A stretch of DNA of 64,000 bases from Bacteroidales bacterium UBA3297 (GTDB lineage Bacteria > Bacteroidota > Bacteroidia > Bacteroidales > Paludibacteraceae), in the NCBI GenBank assembly GCA_002362105.1, contig DETD01000004.1, positions 118,553 to 182,552 of the forward strand. Direction: 5' to 3'. The position numbers and the translations under genes were made by a program. The notes below the pieces were generated by a model. It worked only from the letters and a program-made list of their open reading frames with translations, was not told the DNA's origin and made no database searches. Of this stretch, positions 16,748 through 25,731 are shown piece after piece (within the stretch, counting starts at the first letter, position 1; every line of letters begins with the position of its first letter).

Positions 16748-18271
16748 TTATTTAGTCAACGACTGAACCCTGAAGAACTTATTCCAACCGTCTTCAAACT
16801 GGTAGCGTGGAATAGAAGAATACGGTGTATACAATGTGCAATTGGTGGTCAGCGGAGCAGGGAAGGCATTTCTACATTCAGGAGGCAGAACCGCCTTTAC
16901 ACTCAAAGAAGACAACTTGGTACAACCATTAAAGCAATCGCCATAGATATAGGTTAAAGAGGCTGGGAGTTCAATAACCTCCAAACTAGTACAAGAAGAG
17001 AACGCCATAGCGCCCAAGCCTTCCAGACCCTCGTCCAGTTTTACCTCAATCAACGAGAAACATCCCGAAAAGGCATTGTCACCAATCTGTTTGACACTAG
17101 AAGGGACAACCAGCTTGCAGAGATTCTCACAATTACAGAATGCCGACTCGCCAATCGATTTTACAGAATTAGGTATAGTTATAGCATTCAAACCAACGCA
17201 ATAAGCAAAAGCGAACCTACCCAACTGCTTTACAGAGGAGATATCGACACCAGAAAGCGATTTACAATAAGCGAAAGCAAAATCGCCAACAACGTCAACA
17301 GACTTCGGCAACTGAATATCTTTCAAATTAGGACAATTCCAGAATGCATAGTCAGACACCATCTTTAAACTAGGCGAAACTTTAACACGAGCCAACGCAA
17401 CGCATCCCTCGAAAAAACTGCTTGGGATAGTATCGATGCAACAAGGGAAATTAAACGAATGCAGAGAGGCGCAATTTTTGAAAACACCATCGCCGAAAGC
17501 AATCTTTTCGGAACGAAACGACACATTCGACAATTTGCGGGCACCCGCAAAGGCATTCGACATAATCAGCTTCACACCGGCAGGAACCACGAACTCGTCA
17601 TTGTCCTTCATAGCAGGATATTGAATGAGCACAGAATTGTCGGAATTGAAAAGCACATTGTCGACCACTTTGAAAGAGCAATTGCCCTCAGCAACACTAA
17701 TTTTCGACAACCGGTTGCTAGCAAAAGCACCAGCCCCTACCCTTTTCAACGTAGAAGGAATGACAAAAGATGAAACAGAAGTCCCGTAAAAGGCATCATC
17801 GCCTATTTCCACCACGCGCGGAGGCAAAGCGACATCAGACAGCCTAGAACAACCTGAAAAAACCGATTTACCTAACGAGACCAGCGTTTCAGGCAAAATA
17901 ACCTGCTTTAGGCTAGAACTGTTAACAAAAGCACTGTCAGGAATGCTTTTCAGGTTAGCAGCCGAAAGGTCTAAAACCTCTAAAGAAGAAGCATAGAGAT
18001 TCAGGAAGGCCAAATCGGTATCATCGACCATACCTTCAACCGTCAGCCGCTTCATTTTACTCCATTCCTTCAGATTGTAGAACGACGGCATTCTACCCGG
18101 TTCGGAGCAAGACACCAACTTAGGGCGCGTAGAAAAGAACCACCCGATAAAAAAAAGGACTAAAATGATAAACGAAGCAACAGCAATGAGCTTCTTATTG
18201 AAAATAAAAGATAAGACGGGCGACTCTCCGATATATTCGCTAAGAGAGTCCTTCAAATCACGGAATATCAT
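16748..18271 (-). CDS. Membrane-anchored BspA-like leucine-rich repeat protein
   Basis: A 507-residue protein with one membrane segment (about residues 29-49, KLIAVASFIILVLFFIGWFF) after a short N-terminal tail, followed by the BspA leading element (FYNLKEWSKMKRLTVEGMV) and about 16 LRR_5 repeats with regular FxxC positions. There is no lipobox or T9SS domain. The start at 18271 is preferred over 18325 because a -7 element (18293-18300) lies inside the longer reading frame. The repeats could face the periplasm as a protein-binding scaffold. It resembles the two LRR proteins at 6.6-9.7 kb but differs in being membrane anchored. Confidence 0.82.
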   Translation of the reverse strand: MIFRDLKDSLSEYIGESPVLSFIFNKKLIAVASFIILVLFFIGWFFSTRPKLVSCSEPGRMPSFYNLKEWSKMKRLTVEGMVDDTDLAFLNLYASSLEVLDLSAANLKSIPDSAFVNSSSLKQVILPETLVSLGKSVFSGCSRLSDVALPPRVVEIGDDAFYGTSVSSFVIPSTLKRVGAGAFASNRLSKISVAEGNCSFKVVDNVLFNSDNSVLIQYPAMKDNDEFVVPAGVKLIMSNAFAGARKLSNVSFRSEKIAFGDGVFKNCASLHSFNFPCCIDTIPSSFFEGCVALARVKVSPSLKMVSDYAFWNCPNLKDIQLPKSVDVVGDFAFAYCKSLSGVDISSVKQLGRFAFAYCVGLNAITIPNSVKSIGESAFCNCENLCKLVVPSSVKQIGDNAFSGCFSLIEVKLDEGLEGLGAMAFSSCTSLEVIELPASLTYIYGDCFNGCTKLSSLSVKAVLPPECRNAFPAPLTTNCTLYTPYSSIPRYQFEDGWNKFFRVQSLTK

Positions 18272-18292
18272 ATCAAAATTATAATTGGCAAG

Positions 18293-18300
18293 CAAAGGTA
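18293..18300 (-). promoter_or_regulatory. -7 promoter element for the membrane LRR gene
   Basis: Minus-strand TACCTTTG, 21 bases before the ATG at 18271. It decides the start of that gene. Confidence 0.5.
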
Positions 18301-18350
18301 AAAAAATTAAACAAAGAAAGCACACAATAATTCACCTAAACCACCAAACA

Positions 18351-18378
18351 AAAAAAGCCAGGCACAAGGCCTGGCTTT
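18351..18378 (-). terminator. Intrinsic terminator of the PPi-PFK gene
   Basis: 10-bp stem AAAGCCAGGC/GCCTGGCTTT with a 5-base loop; read on the minus strand it ends in a T run. It follows the stop codon by about 20 bases. Confidence 0.88.
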
Positions 18379-18399
18379 AAAATATATGTTTGCCAACGA

Positions 18400-20043
18400 T
18401 TACTTAGCAGCCTGCTCAAGAGCAAGAGTCTTGGTAGGGAGGTCGCAAACTTCAGAAGGACCGAAGTACTGGATAGGACCAGGATAAACGAAGCAGGTGT
18501 TGATAGCCCATTCAGCGCGATGCTTTTCAAGTTCCTTGAACGGTGCGCCATTGAGTTCAACCAAAGCCTTGCGGATAACAGGCTTCATAGCTCCGTGACG
18601 TTTTTCCATGTTCATCATCATTGTGATAGGAACACCTGCAGCAATCCACTGGTCAGAAGACTTGGTAGTATTCTTGATCAAAGACATGTAACCAGACTTG
18701 CCAGAAGCAATCAGGTTAGCAGCATTGAAACCGAGGCTGTAGCAGTAGTCAGCATCGAAGTTAGAAGGAGCAGCGCAACGGCCTTCGTAACCGAAGAAGT
18801 GGCCGAGACCAGAGAACTTGCCCACATACTTACCTTCAGCCTTCATAGCAGCCAAACGAGTCTTAACCATTTCGATAAGCAACTTCTCAGTTTCGATCAA
18901 AGAAACCTGAACGTTACCGTGAGGGTCACGCTCCAAAGTCAACTGCTTAGCGATAGCTTCAGGAAGGCTTTCGTAAACAGCCTTGCTGTTAGCAGACAAC
19001 TTAGCGACAGCAGCCTTAACGTCAGACTCAGCAGCCAACAAGTCGTTCAATTCCTTGATGAGGACGTTCATTTCAGGGATGAACTCGATCAAGCCTTCAG
19101 GGATAAGAACAACACCGAAGTTGTTGCCCTGTGCAGCACGAGCGGCAACAGCGTCAGCGATGCTGTTAACGATCTGAGAAAGAGTCATCTTCTTCTGTTC
19201 AACCTCTTCAGAAACGATACAGATGTTAGGCTGGGTCTGGAGGGCACACTCAAGCGCAATGTGAGAAGCAGAACGGCCCATCAACTTGATGAAGTGCCAG
19301 TACTTCTTAGCAGAGTTAGCATCACGCATGATGTTACCGATAACCTCAGAATAAACCTTACAAGCAGTGTCGAAACCAAAAGAAGTTTCGATCTGGCTGT
19401 TCTTCAAGTCACCGTCGATAGTCTTAGGGCAACCGATAACCTGAATGCCAGTGTTCTTCTGCAAATAGTATTCAGCCAAAACGCAAGCATTAGTGTTAGA
19501 GTCGTCACCACCGATGATAACCAAAGCCTTAATGCCAAGTTTGTTGCAGATTTCGATACCCTTGTCGAACTGCTCAGTTTCTTCGAGCTTAGTACGGCCA
19601 GAGCCGATGATATCGAAACCACCAGTGTTACGATACTCGTTGATGTCGATCTGGGTCTTAGCATCAGAAACCTTGTCAGTGATTTCCATATACTTGTGGT
19701 CAATCAAACCGCTAGGTCCACCCAAGAAGCCATAAAGCTTAGCATTCTTGTTCATAGACTTGATACCGTCGAACAAACCAGAGATAACGTTGTGACCGCC
19801 AGGAGCCTGACCACCAGAAAGGATAACACCAACGTTGAAATCACCCATAGACAACTTTGCAGAAGCCTCTTCGAATGTTACAACAGGCATACCATAAGTG
19901 TTAGGAAACAACTTTTTGATTTCAGCCTGGTCTGCAACAGATTCAGTTGCTTTACCTTCTTTAAGAGCTACGCCACCCTTGAATGCCTTAGGCAATTTTG
20001 GTTGGTAAGCGGCTCTTGCGATTTGCAATGCACTTTTAGCCAT
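18400..20043 (-). CDS. pfp: Diphosphate--fructose-6-phosphate 1-phosphotransferase
   Basis: Phosphorylates fructose 6-phosphate with pyrophosphate, reversibly, in glycolysis and gluconeogenesis. The 547-residue length fits the long, plant-beta-like clade common in Bacteroidales. Motifs seen: LSGGQAPGGHN (N-terminal phosphate loop), GGDDSNTNA (the Asp that makes the enzyme PPi-dependent instead of ATP-dependent), PKTIDGDLKN (catalytic Asp) and MGRSASHIALE (sugar phosphate). It stands alone with its own terminator. Codon use is strongly biased to a few codons, as expected for a highly expressed central-metabolic gene. Confidence 0.95.
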   Translation of the reverse strand: MAKSALQIARAAYQPKLPKAFKGGVALKEGKATESVADQAEIKKLFPNTYGMPVVTFEEASAKLSMGDFNVGVILSGGQAPGGHNVISGLFDGIKSMNKNAKLYGFLGGPSGLIDHKYMEITDKVSDAKTQIDINEYRNTGGFDIIGSGRTKLEETEQFDKGIEICNKLGIKALVIIGGDDSNTNACVLAEYYLQKNTGIQVIGCPKTIDGDLKNSQIETSFGFDTACKVYSEVIGNIMRDANSAKKYWHFIKLMGRSASHIALECALQTQPNICIVSEEVEQKKMTLSQIVNSIADAVAARAAQGNNFGVVLIPEGLIEFIPEMNVLIKELNDLLAAESDVKAAVAKLSANSKAVYESLPEAIAKQLTLERDPHGNVQVSLIETEKLLIEMVKTRLAAMKAEGKYVGKFSGLGHFFGYEGRCAAPSNFDADYCYSLGFNAANLIASGKSGYMSLIKNTTKSSDQWIAAGVPITMMMNMEKRHGAMKPVIRKALVELNGAPFKELEKHRAEWAINTCFVYPGPIQYFGPSEVCDLPTKTLALEQAAK

Positions 20044-20371
20044 TTATTAAAAATATAATGTTAATAAAATAATTATCGTCTTTTGACCATAAACAACTAC
20101 AAAATTGCAGATTTTTTAAGAAACGACAAAATAAAAGATAGAGAAACCTGAACGACGCATGAACAACAGAATGGCACACACCCAGAAATCACATTATCGG
20201 TGCAGAGATTATACACAACAGATACGTACTATTGTCGGAAAGGAGAAGAACGGGAAGCCCCTGTGAATAGAGGCAAGAGAAAAGGGACGGAGAAATTTGG
20301 ATAATTTAAAGAGGGAAAGTAATTTAGCAACGACCACAGAGAAGAAAGAAAACAATTTAGACGCTAGCAAA
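20044..20371 (+). other. 328-base region upstream of pfp and the small ORF
   Basis: AT-rich near the pfp start. A minus-strand CAATTTTG close to 20100 could be a weak pfp promoter element. I see no RNA, repeat or convincing ORF apart from an in-frame TTG-initiated extension (from 20297) of the small gene that follows. Confidence 0.3.
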
Positions 20372-20566
20372 ATGGAGACACAGCAACAACAGATGACTTT
20401 AGAAGAGTACAAGAAGAAAGTAATAGACTTGATGAACAAACAATCACCGCTTTCCACCGAGGAGATAGAAAACTTGACAAAGTGGAACAACAGGTACTGG
20501 GAGCAACTTATGAGCGACTTCTCGCCAGAAGTGGCGGCGGCTGGAATCAATTCTGGACTAATCTAA
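20372..20566 (+). CDS. Small hypothetical protein
   Basis: A 64-residue polar protein, Gln rich at the N-terminus, with amphipathic helix pattern (MTLEEYKKKVIDLMNK) and a conserved-looking tail, DFSPEVAAAGINSGLI. No signal peptide or known motif. The frame extends 25 codons upstream to a TTG (20297), but the ATG at 20372 or the one at 20393 is likelier. Its amino acid make-up looks like a real small protein, but no promoter is visible and I do not recognise a family. Confidence 0.45.
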   Translation: METQQQQMTLEEYKKKVIDLMNKQSPLSTEEIENLTKWNNRYWEQLMSDFSPEVAAAGINSGLI

Positions 20567-20873
20567 CAGGGATAGAATAATGTCGCAAATCTACCGGTAG
20601 GCATAGAAAATCATATAAGAAGGTCAAGCCCCCGAGGAACCGGCAGAACACACCGACCAGCAAACCACCACAACAGCTGAAAAAGCAGTCGGCCAGAAAG
20701 AAATGATATCTGAGACAGACTAGTGGCAATCATTGGGGAATTTAGGGGGACAGAGAAGCAAAACGGGCAGCATTTTTTCATTATTTTCTAAAAAATACAT
20801 AATTTTGTAATTCGGTGAATTAGACAGCACCTGATATATAAAACATCGGAAACAAAAGATAACAATAAGATAA
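20567..20873 (+). other. 307-base intergenic region before pheT
   Basis: Contains the pheT -7 element near its right end. No leader peptide rich in Phe, no T-box-like element and no terminator hairpin were found in the last 70 bases before pheT. Confidence 0.4.
20800..20807 (+). promoter_or_regulatory. -7 promoter element for pheT
   Basis: TAATTTTG, 66 bases before the pheT ATG. Confidence 0.45.
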
Positions 20874-23339
20874 ATGAACGTATCGTACAAATGGCTTAAG
20901 AATTACATCAACCTCGATCTTGAGCCTGAAGAAGTATCAAAAACATTAACATCCATTGGTCTGGAAATAGACGGAATGGAAGAGATACAAACCATTAAGG
21001 GCGGTTTGGCAGGATTAGTAGTCGGCCAGGTTTTGGAATGTGAAGAGCACCCCGACAGCGACCACCTGCACGTAACCAAAGTAGATTTGGGCAACGGTCA
21101 GGAACCTGTTCAAATTGTCTGCGGAGCGGCCAACTGCCGCAAAGGCCTTAAGACAATTGTCGCTACAATTGGCACGAAACTGTACGACGGAGATAAAGAG
21201 TTCACCATTAAGAAGTCGAAACTGCGCGGCGTTGAGAGTAACGGTATGCTCTGTGCAGAAGACGAAATTGGCGTTGGCAACGACCACAACGGCATTATAG
21301 AATTGCCAGAAGACGCAAAGATCGGCACACCAGCCAAAGAATACTACCACCTAGAGAGCGACGCCCTCTTTGTTGTAGACATCACACCAAACCGAATTGA
21401 TGCGGCTTCACACTATGGTGTAGCACGCGACCTCAACGCATACTTTGGCATCCACAAGCCAGGCAAATACCAGCTCAGCAAGCCAGATGTCAGCGCCTTC
21501 AAAGTTGATAATAACAGCAATCCCTATAAAATTACAGTCGACAGCGCAGAAGCATGTCCACGCTACACAGCCGTTACCATTAGCGGTGTAGAGGTAAAGG
21601 AGAGTCCGGAATGGCTGAAGGGAGCACTTCAGAGCATCGGAATCCGCAGCATCAACAACATTGTTGACGTTACCAACTACGTTATGATGGCAATGGGCCA
21701 GCCACTGCACGCATACGACGCAGACCAGATAGCAGGCAAGCACGTTATTGTAAAGACACTGCCACAGGGCACCAAATTCACCACACTCGACGGTGTTGAG
21801 CGCGAGCTTGACGAACGCGACCTAATGGTATGTGACGAAAATGGTCCGATGTGTATTGCCGGTGTTTTCGGTGGAGAGAAATCGGGAACGACAGAAAAGA
21901 CAAAGAACGTGTTGCTTGAAAGCGCGTACTTCAATCCTGTTCTCGTAAGAAAGACAGCCCGCAGACACGGCCTCAGCACCGACGCATCGTTCCGTTTTGA
22001 ACGCGGTTGCGACCCTAACGGCTGCGATTATAACTTGAAACTGGCAGCCCTCCTCATCAAGGAAGTGGCAGGCGGTACAATCAGCAGCGAAGTTACCGAC
22101 CTCTACCCTAACGTAGTGGCCCCATTCCCTGTTGACATCACATTCGAGAAAATCAACAACCTGACAGGTAAGGAGATTGCAAAAGACGACATCCACACCA
22201 TTTTGAAAGGTCTGGAAATAAAGGTTGTCAGCGAAGACGCTAATGGCATGAAGTTGGAAGTTCCAACCTACCGTGTAGACGTTCAACGCGACTGCGATGT
22301 AATTGAAGACCTCCTCCGCATATACGGTTACGACAATATCGAGTGCAGCACTACCCTCCACTCTTCTATAACATACTCTCCAAAAATCAACAGCTTCAAC
22401 ATCCAGAATATGATATCTGAGCAGTTGACCGGCTGCGGATTCCAAGAGATTATGAACAACAGTCTGACCAAGAGTTCGTACTACTCAAACTTGAAGAGCT
22501 ACCCAGCAGAGAACCTTGTTATGCTGATGAATCCGTTGAGTTCTGACCTCAACTGCCTGCGCCAGACATTGCTGTTTGGAGGCTTGGAAAGCATTGAGCA
22601 CAACGTAAAGCGCAAGAGCGAGGACCTCAAGTTCTACGAATTCGGCAACTGCGACCAGTTCCATCCAGAAAAGCCATTAATAGCAGAGAAACCGCTCATC
22701 CAATACAGCGAAGACTTCCACTTGGGCATTTGGATTACAGGTAACAAAACCGCACAAAGTTGGTCGGCCAAACAGGAAAAGACCACTTTCTACCAGTTGC
22801 GTGCCTACGTCAACAACATCTTTGCAAGAGTAGGTGTAGGTCAGAAGATTAAGACAACCGAGTGCACAGAAGACATCTTCAACTATGGTTTGGAGGTAAA
22901 ATCGGCCAACGGAAAGACCTTGGCAAAGATGGGCAGCGTAAAGAAGAGCATCTTGAAAGACATAGACATTGCACAAGAAGTATTCTTCGCAGACATCAAC
23001 TGGCCAAACTTGATGAAAGAAATAGAGAACAACAAGGTCCTTTTCTACGACATTCCTAAGTTCCCAGCAGTAAAGCGCGACTTGGCATTATTGGTAGACA
23101 AAAGCGTAACCTTCGCACAGATTGAGCAGGTAGCCTTCGAGACAGAGAAAAAGCTGTTGAAGAGCGTGAACCTCTTCGACGTATACGAAGGAGCGAACCT
23201 GATTGTTGGCAAGAAGTCGTACGCCGTTAAATTCATCCTTCAAGATGAAGAAAAGACGTTGAAAGACCAACAGATAGATGCCATCATGAACAAACTGATA
23301 GAGAACTTCAAGAACAAACTTGGAGCAAGCATCCGATAA
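20874..23339 (+). CDS. pheT: Phenylalanyl-tRNA synthetase, beta subunit
   Basis: The 821-residue beta chain of the alpha2-beta2 enzyme that charges tRNA-Phe. Visible regions: N-terminal B1 domain, tRNA-binding OB domain with HPDSDHLHVTKVDLG (near 59-73), the B3/B4 editing domain, B5 with ITPNRIDAASHYGVARD, the catalytic-like domain, and the C-terminal anticodon-binding FDX-ACB domain (KFPAVKRDLALLVDKSVTF onward). pheS is not adjacent, which is usual for Bacteroidales. The yebC gene follows 39 bases downstream and is probably co-transcribed. Confidence 0.96.
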   Translation: MNVSYKWLKNYINLDLEPEEVSKTLTSIGLEIDGMEEIQTIKGGLAGLVVGQVLECEEHPDSDHLHVTKVDLGNGQEPVQIVCGAANCRKGLKTIVATIGTKLYDGDKEFTIKKSKLRGVESNGMLCAEDEIGVGNDHNGIIELPEDAKIGTPAKEYYHLESDALFVVDITPNRIDAASHYGVARDLNAYFGIHKPGKYQLSKPDVSAFKVDNNSNPYKITVDSAEACPRYTAVTISGVEVKESPEWLKGALQSIGIRSINNIVDVTNYVMMAMGQPLHAYDADQIAGKHVIVKTLPQGTKFTTLDGVERELDERDLMVCDENGPMCIAGVFGGEKSGTTEKTKNVLLESAYFNPVLVRKTARRHGLSTDASFRFERGCDPNGCDYNLKLAALLIKEVAGGTISSEVTDLYPNVVAPFPVDITFEKINNLTGKEIAKDDIHTILKGLEIKVVSEDANGMKLEVPTYRVDVQRDCDVIEDLLRIYGYDNIECSTTLHSSITYSPKINSFNIQNMISEQLTGCGFQEIMNNSLTKSSYYSNLKSYPAENLVMLMNPLSSDLNCLRQTLLFGGLESIEHNVKRKSEDLKFYEFGNCDQFHPEKPLIAEKPLIQYSEDFHLGIWITGNKTAQSWSAKQEKTTFYQLRAYVNNIFARVGVGQKIKTTECTEDIFNYGLEVKSANGKTLAKMGSVKKSILKDIDIAQEVFFADINWPNLMKEIENNKVLFYDIPKFPAVKRDLALLVDKSVTFAQIEQVAFETEKKLLKSVNLFDVYEGANLIVGKKSYAVKFILQDEEKTLKDQQIDAIMNKLIENFKNKLGASIR

Positions 23340-23378
23340 AAAAGTATATAAAAAAAACAAATAAAGATAAAAAACACT

Positions 23379-24113
23379 ATGGGAAGAGCATTTGAATTCC
23401 GTAAAGCAAGAAAATTCAAGCGTTGGGGCCACATGGCTCGTGTATTTACCAAACTTGGTAAGGAAATCTGCATGGCAGTAAAAGCTGGCGGTCCAGATCC
23501 AACAGGAAACCCACGTTTGCGCGCCCTTATCGCGACTGCGAAAACGGAGAACATGCCAAAAGACAACATTGAACGCGCCATTAAGAAAGCCACAGAAAAG
23601 GATTCAAGCGACTATAAGGTAGTTGTATATGAAGGCTACGGCCCTGCCGGTGTTGCCATCCTTGTTGAGACAGCGACAGACAACAACACCCGTACAGTAG
23701 GAAACATCCGTAACTACTTCGACCACAATGGTGGAGCGCTCGGCAACTCGGGCAGCCTCTCATTCTTGTTCGACCACAAGACCGAAATCCGCGCCAAGAA
23801 AGACGGCGTTGACGTAGAGGAATTGGAGTTGGAACTCATTGACTACGGAGCAGAGAGCGTAGAAAAAGACGAAGAAGCAGGCGAAATCTTGATTGAAGGC
23901 ACCTTCGAAGGCGGAACCAAGATTCAGGGCTACCTTGAGGAAAACGGATTCGAGATTCTCAGCTGCGAATATGTATACCTTCCAAACAACATGAAGGAGG
24001 TAACACCAGAACAGCGCGAAAAGGTACAGAAGTTGTTGGATAAGATTGAAGAAGACGACGACGTACAGAACGTATTCCACAACATGGTGGAAGACGAAAA
24101 CGAAGAAGCATAA
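23379..24113 (+). CDS. yebC: YebC/PmpR-family protein
   Basis: A 244-residue member of the YebC/TACO1 family (DUF28). It carries the N-terminal basic signature GRAFEFRKARKFKRW, then GGPDPTGNPRLRALIATAKTENMPKDNIERAIKKA, and an acidic C-terminus. Family members were first described as transcription regulators and more recently as factors that relieve ribosome stalling at proline-rich stretches. Which role applies cannot be read here. It lies between pheT and a lipoprotein gene on the same strand. Confidence 0.93.
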   Translation: MGRAFEFRKARKFKRWGHMARVFTKLGKEICMAVKAGGPDPTGNPRLRALIATAKTENMPKDNIERAIKKATEKDSSDYKVVVYEGYGPAGVAILVETATDNNTRTVGNIRNYFDHNGGALGNSGSLSFLFDHKTEIRAKKDGVDVEELELELIDYGAESVEKDEEAGEILIEGTFEGGTKIQGYLEENGFEILSCEYVYLPNNMKEVTPEQREKVQKLLDKIEEDDDVQNVFHNMVEDENEEA

Positions 24114-24139
24114 ATTTTTAACACAAATAACATAGGAAA

Positions 24140-24979
24140 ATGAAAAAGTTTTTAATGCCCCTATTCCTACTGGCAACTCTTTCTGTAGGATTTTCATCAT
24201 GTAGCAGTGATGACGACGATGACACTCCAGTAGTATCATTGGCAAACGTAACTCTTACCGTTAATGGCGAGGAATCACCTAAGGAAGTTACTCTTACCAA
24301 AGGTACAATTCTCGGTAGCGAAGGCGAAACTGGCGAGGACGATATGCTGAAGTTCGTCTTGAAGAGCAACGACAACAGCAAGATCAAAAAAGTTCAGATA
24401 ACCGTAACAAACAGTTATGAAGTAGGTGTTCCAGTTGTTGACGAACTTGGTAACGTTTACAACGACAAGTTCGTTTATGAGAACCCATCAACAGAAAAGA
24501 CCATCAACTTCACTGGCGTTTACGGCAAGTATACCATAAAAGTTACCAACGAGAAGGGTGCCATCAACGCATATAACGTAAATGTTACCAACGAGAAAGG
24601 TCACTTTGCTTACAGCGGTAGTGGTTCTTCATCAAAGAGATACCTCTCTAACCTCCAGACTGTATACCTCGACTCAAAAGGCGAAAAGTATTCAAACAAG
24701 TTCAACACCCTCACCTACATCACTAAAGACCAGGGTGGCGTAAGCCAGAAGAACTTTGGCAATGCAGCACTTTACGCTATTGACGAAGAACAGTACAGCA
24801 ACTGGCAAGCACAGAAAGGTGAATTCGAGGCAGAAGCTGTAAAGTTGAAATTTGCAGCACTCTCTGACTTGAGCATGGAAAAGACCGAATTCCTCGTATA
24901 CAAATACGGAGATATCTACTACCTGATTCACGTATTGTCTATCAAAGACAACATTATCAAATTCAACGTACAGTACTAA
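24140..24979 (+). CDS. Surface-exposed lipoprotein of unknown function
   Basis: A 279-residue lipoprotein. Signal peptide with lipobox SVGFSSC (Cys21), directly followed by SSDDDDD. An acidic stretch next to the acylated Cys is the lipoprotein export signal of Bacteroidota, so the protein should lie on the outer face of the outer membrane. The rest has a beta-rich pattern with an Ig-like N-terminal part and two near-identical NVTNEKG/KVTNEKG segments around residue 140. I do not recognise the family. It ends with a strong terminator and may be co-transcribed with yebC, 26 bases upstream. Confidence 0.8.
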   Translation: MKKFLMPLFLLATLSVGFSSCSSDDDDDTPVVSLANVTLTVNGEESPKEVTLTKGTILGSEGETGEDDMLKFVLKSNDNSKIKKVQITVTNSYEVGVPVVDELGNVYNDKFVYENPSTEKTINFTGVYGKYTIKVTNEKGAINAYNVNVTNEKGHFAYSGSGSSSKRYLSNLQTVYLDSKGEKYSNKFNTLTYITKDQGGVSQKNFGNAALYAIDEEQYSNWQAQKGEFEAEAVKLKFAALSDLSMEKTEFLVYKYGDIYYLIHVLSIKDNIIKFNVQY

Positions 24980-24998
24980 TACTACTATACCCTATAAA

Positions 24999-25027
24999 AA
25001 AGTCTGGCAGTTTGCCAGACTTTTTTT
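24999..25027 (+). terminator. Intrinsic terminator after the lipoprotein gene
   Basis: 11-bp stem (24999-25009 with 25013-25023), 3-base loop, and a T tract of about nine. It separates the pheT-yebC-lipoprotein unit from the his unit. Confidence 0.9.
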
Positions 25028-25060
25028 GTTTATGGTCTAGGTAATCCGAAATAAAATCGC

Positions 25061-25068
25061 TACTTTTG
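25061..25068 (+). promoter_or_regulatory. -7 promoter element for the histidine operon
   Basis: TACTTTTG matches TAnnTTTG and ends 21 bases before the leader peptide ATG. No TTTG at the expected -33 spacing. Confidence 0.55.
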
Positions 25069-25089
25069 CAGAGAAATAATAAAGAGGAA

Positions 25090-25134
25090 ATGAAAAAGAA
25101 TGTTTCACATATCCACCATCATCATCAGCGTTAA
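25090..25134 (+). CDS. hisL: his operon leader peptide
   Basis: A 14-codon ORF encoding MKKNVSHIHHHHQR, too short for automatic gene calling. Five of 14 codons are His, four of them consecutive. It is preceded by AGAGG and sits between the his promoter and an intrinsic terminator upstream of the thioesterase-hisGDC genes. Stalling of the ribosome at the His codons when charged tRNA-His is scarce would change the folding of the leader RNA and allow read-through. The peptide itself is not expected to have another function. Confidence 0.9.
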   Translation: MKKNVSHIHHHHQR

Positions 25135-25181
25135 ACCAACGGTGAGCAGATGGATGTGTGTTAAACCTTCTATAAAGAGAT

Positions 25182-25211
25182 AAAGCTTGCCGTTATTGGC
25201 AAGCTTTTTTT
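25182..25211 (+). terminator. Attenuator terminator of the his operon
   Basis: 10-bp stem AAAGCTTGCC/GGCAAGCTTT, 6-base loop, T tract to 25211. It ends 12 bases before the thioesterase ATG. Confidence 0.9.
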
Positions 25212-25222
25212 ATTTATACAAT

Positions 25223-25717
25223 ATGCGGAAAATCAATAACCCTTGGAAAAGATTCACCGAATTCAGATGTTTCGGATGCAGTGCCTCTAACGAAGACGGG
25301 CTGCAAATGGAATTTAAGGAAGGAGAAAATGGCGAAATTATCTGCCGATGGGAACCTAAAGCAAAATTTGCCGGCTGGCCCGGCGTGGTTCACGGAGGTA
25401 TACAGTGTACACTGATGGATGAAGTGGCCGCCTGGGTTGTGCACCACGACCTGAAAGTAGCCGGGGTGACCAGCAAACTCGACACAAAATTCATCAAACC
25501 CGTCCGTAGTACAGATCCGTACCTGACCATCAAGGGGAAATTGAAAAAGACGGCACACAACCTGGCATGGGTCGACTGCTGGATAGAAAACATGGCAGGA
25601 GAAAAGTGCGCAGAAGCGACCGCACTATATTTCACCTACTCGAAAGAAGAAAGTATCGCCAAGTTTTATTACAGCGATATGACATTAGAAGACGAAACAG
25701 AAAATAAAGACAAATAA
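25223..25717 (+). CDS. PaaI-type hotdog thioesterase, first structural gene of the his unit
   Basis: A 164-residue single hotdog-fold protein. The key helix and catalytic region are visible in GVVHGGIQCTLMDEVAAW (near 54-71), with HGG and DE as in PaaI/YigI-type acyl-CoA thioesterases. A Cys-rich CFGCSASN motif near the N-terminus is typical of this subgroup. The start is the ATG at 25223; the in-frame extension to 25187 lies inside the terminator. Its position behind the His attenuator and 14 bases before hisG ties it to histidine supply by regulation, yet no thioester step is known in that pathway. The substrate is unknown. Confidence 0.88.
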   Translation: MRKINNPWKRFTEFRCFGCSASNEDGLQMEFKEGENGEIICRWEPKAKFAGWPGVVHGGIQCTLMDEVAAWVVHHDLKVAGVTSKLDTKFIKPVRSTDPYLTIKGKLKKTAHNLAWVDCWIENMAGEKCAEATALYFTYSKEESIAKFYYSDMTLEDETENKDK

Positions 25718-25731
25718 AAAATATAATCATT

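Larger units (their letters stand above)
25090..25211 (+). promoter_or_regulatory. Histidine attenuator (leader, antiterminator and terminator)
   Basis: Alternative pairings can be written directly. Terminator: 25182-25191 with 25198-25207. Antiterminator: 25138-25147 (AACGGTGAGC) with 25185-25194 (GCTTGCCGTT), ten pairs with two G-T, which destroys the terminator. A hairpin just after the His codons (25126-25132 with 25138-25144, one mismatch) would hold the antiterminator arm. A ribosome at the stop codon (25132-25134) would cover that arm and favour termination; one stalled at the His codons would leave it free. A further ten-pair helix joins 25106-25115 to 25151-25160 when the leader is not translated. 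Confidence 0.85.

Noticed and set aside
18520..20058. 512-codon plus-strand ORF opposite pfp
   Set aside because: It mirrors the strongly biased codons of pfp, has no family-like sequence, and pfp itself is a clear full-length enzyme. Long antisense frames are common opposite highly expressed genes.
20808..20873. Phe leader peptide or T-box before pheT
   Set aside because: No short ORF with Phe codons, no terminator and no T-box sequence were seen in the leader.
25187..25222. Longer start for the thioesterase
   Set aside because: It would begin inside the attenuator terminator hairpin, and the ATG at 25223 gives the standard family N-terminus.
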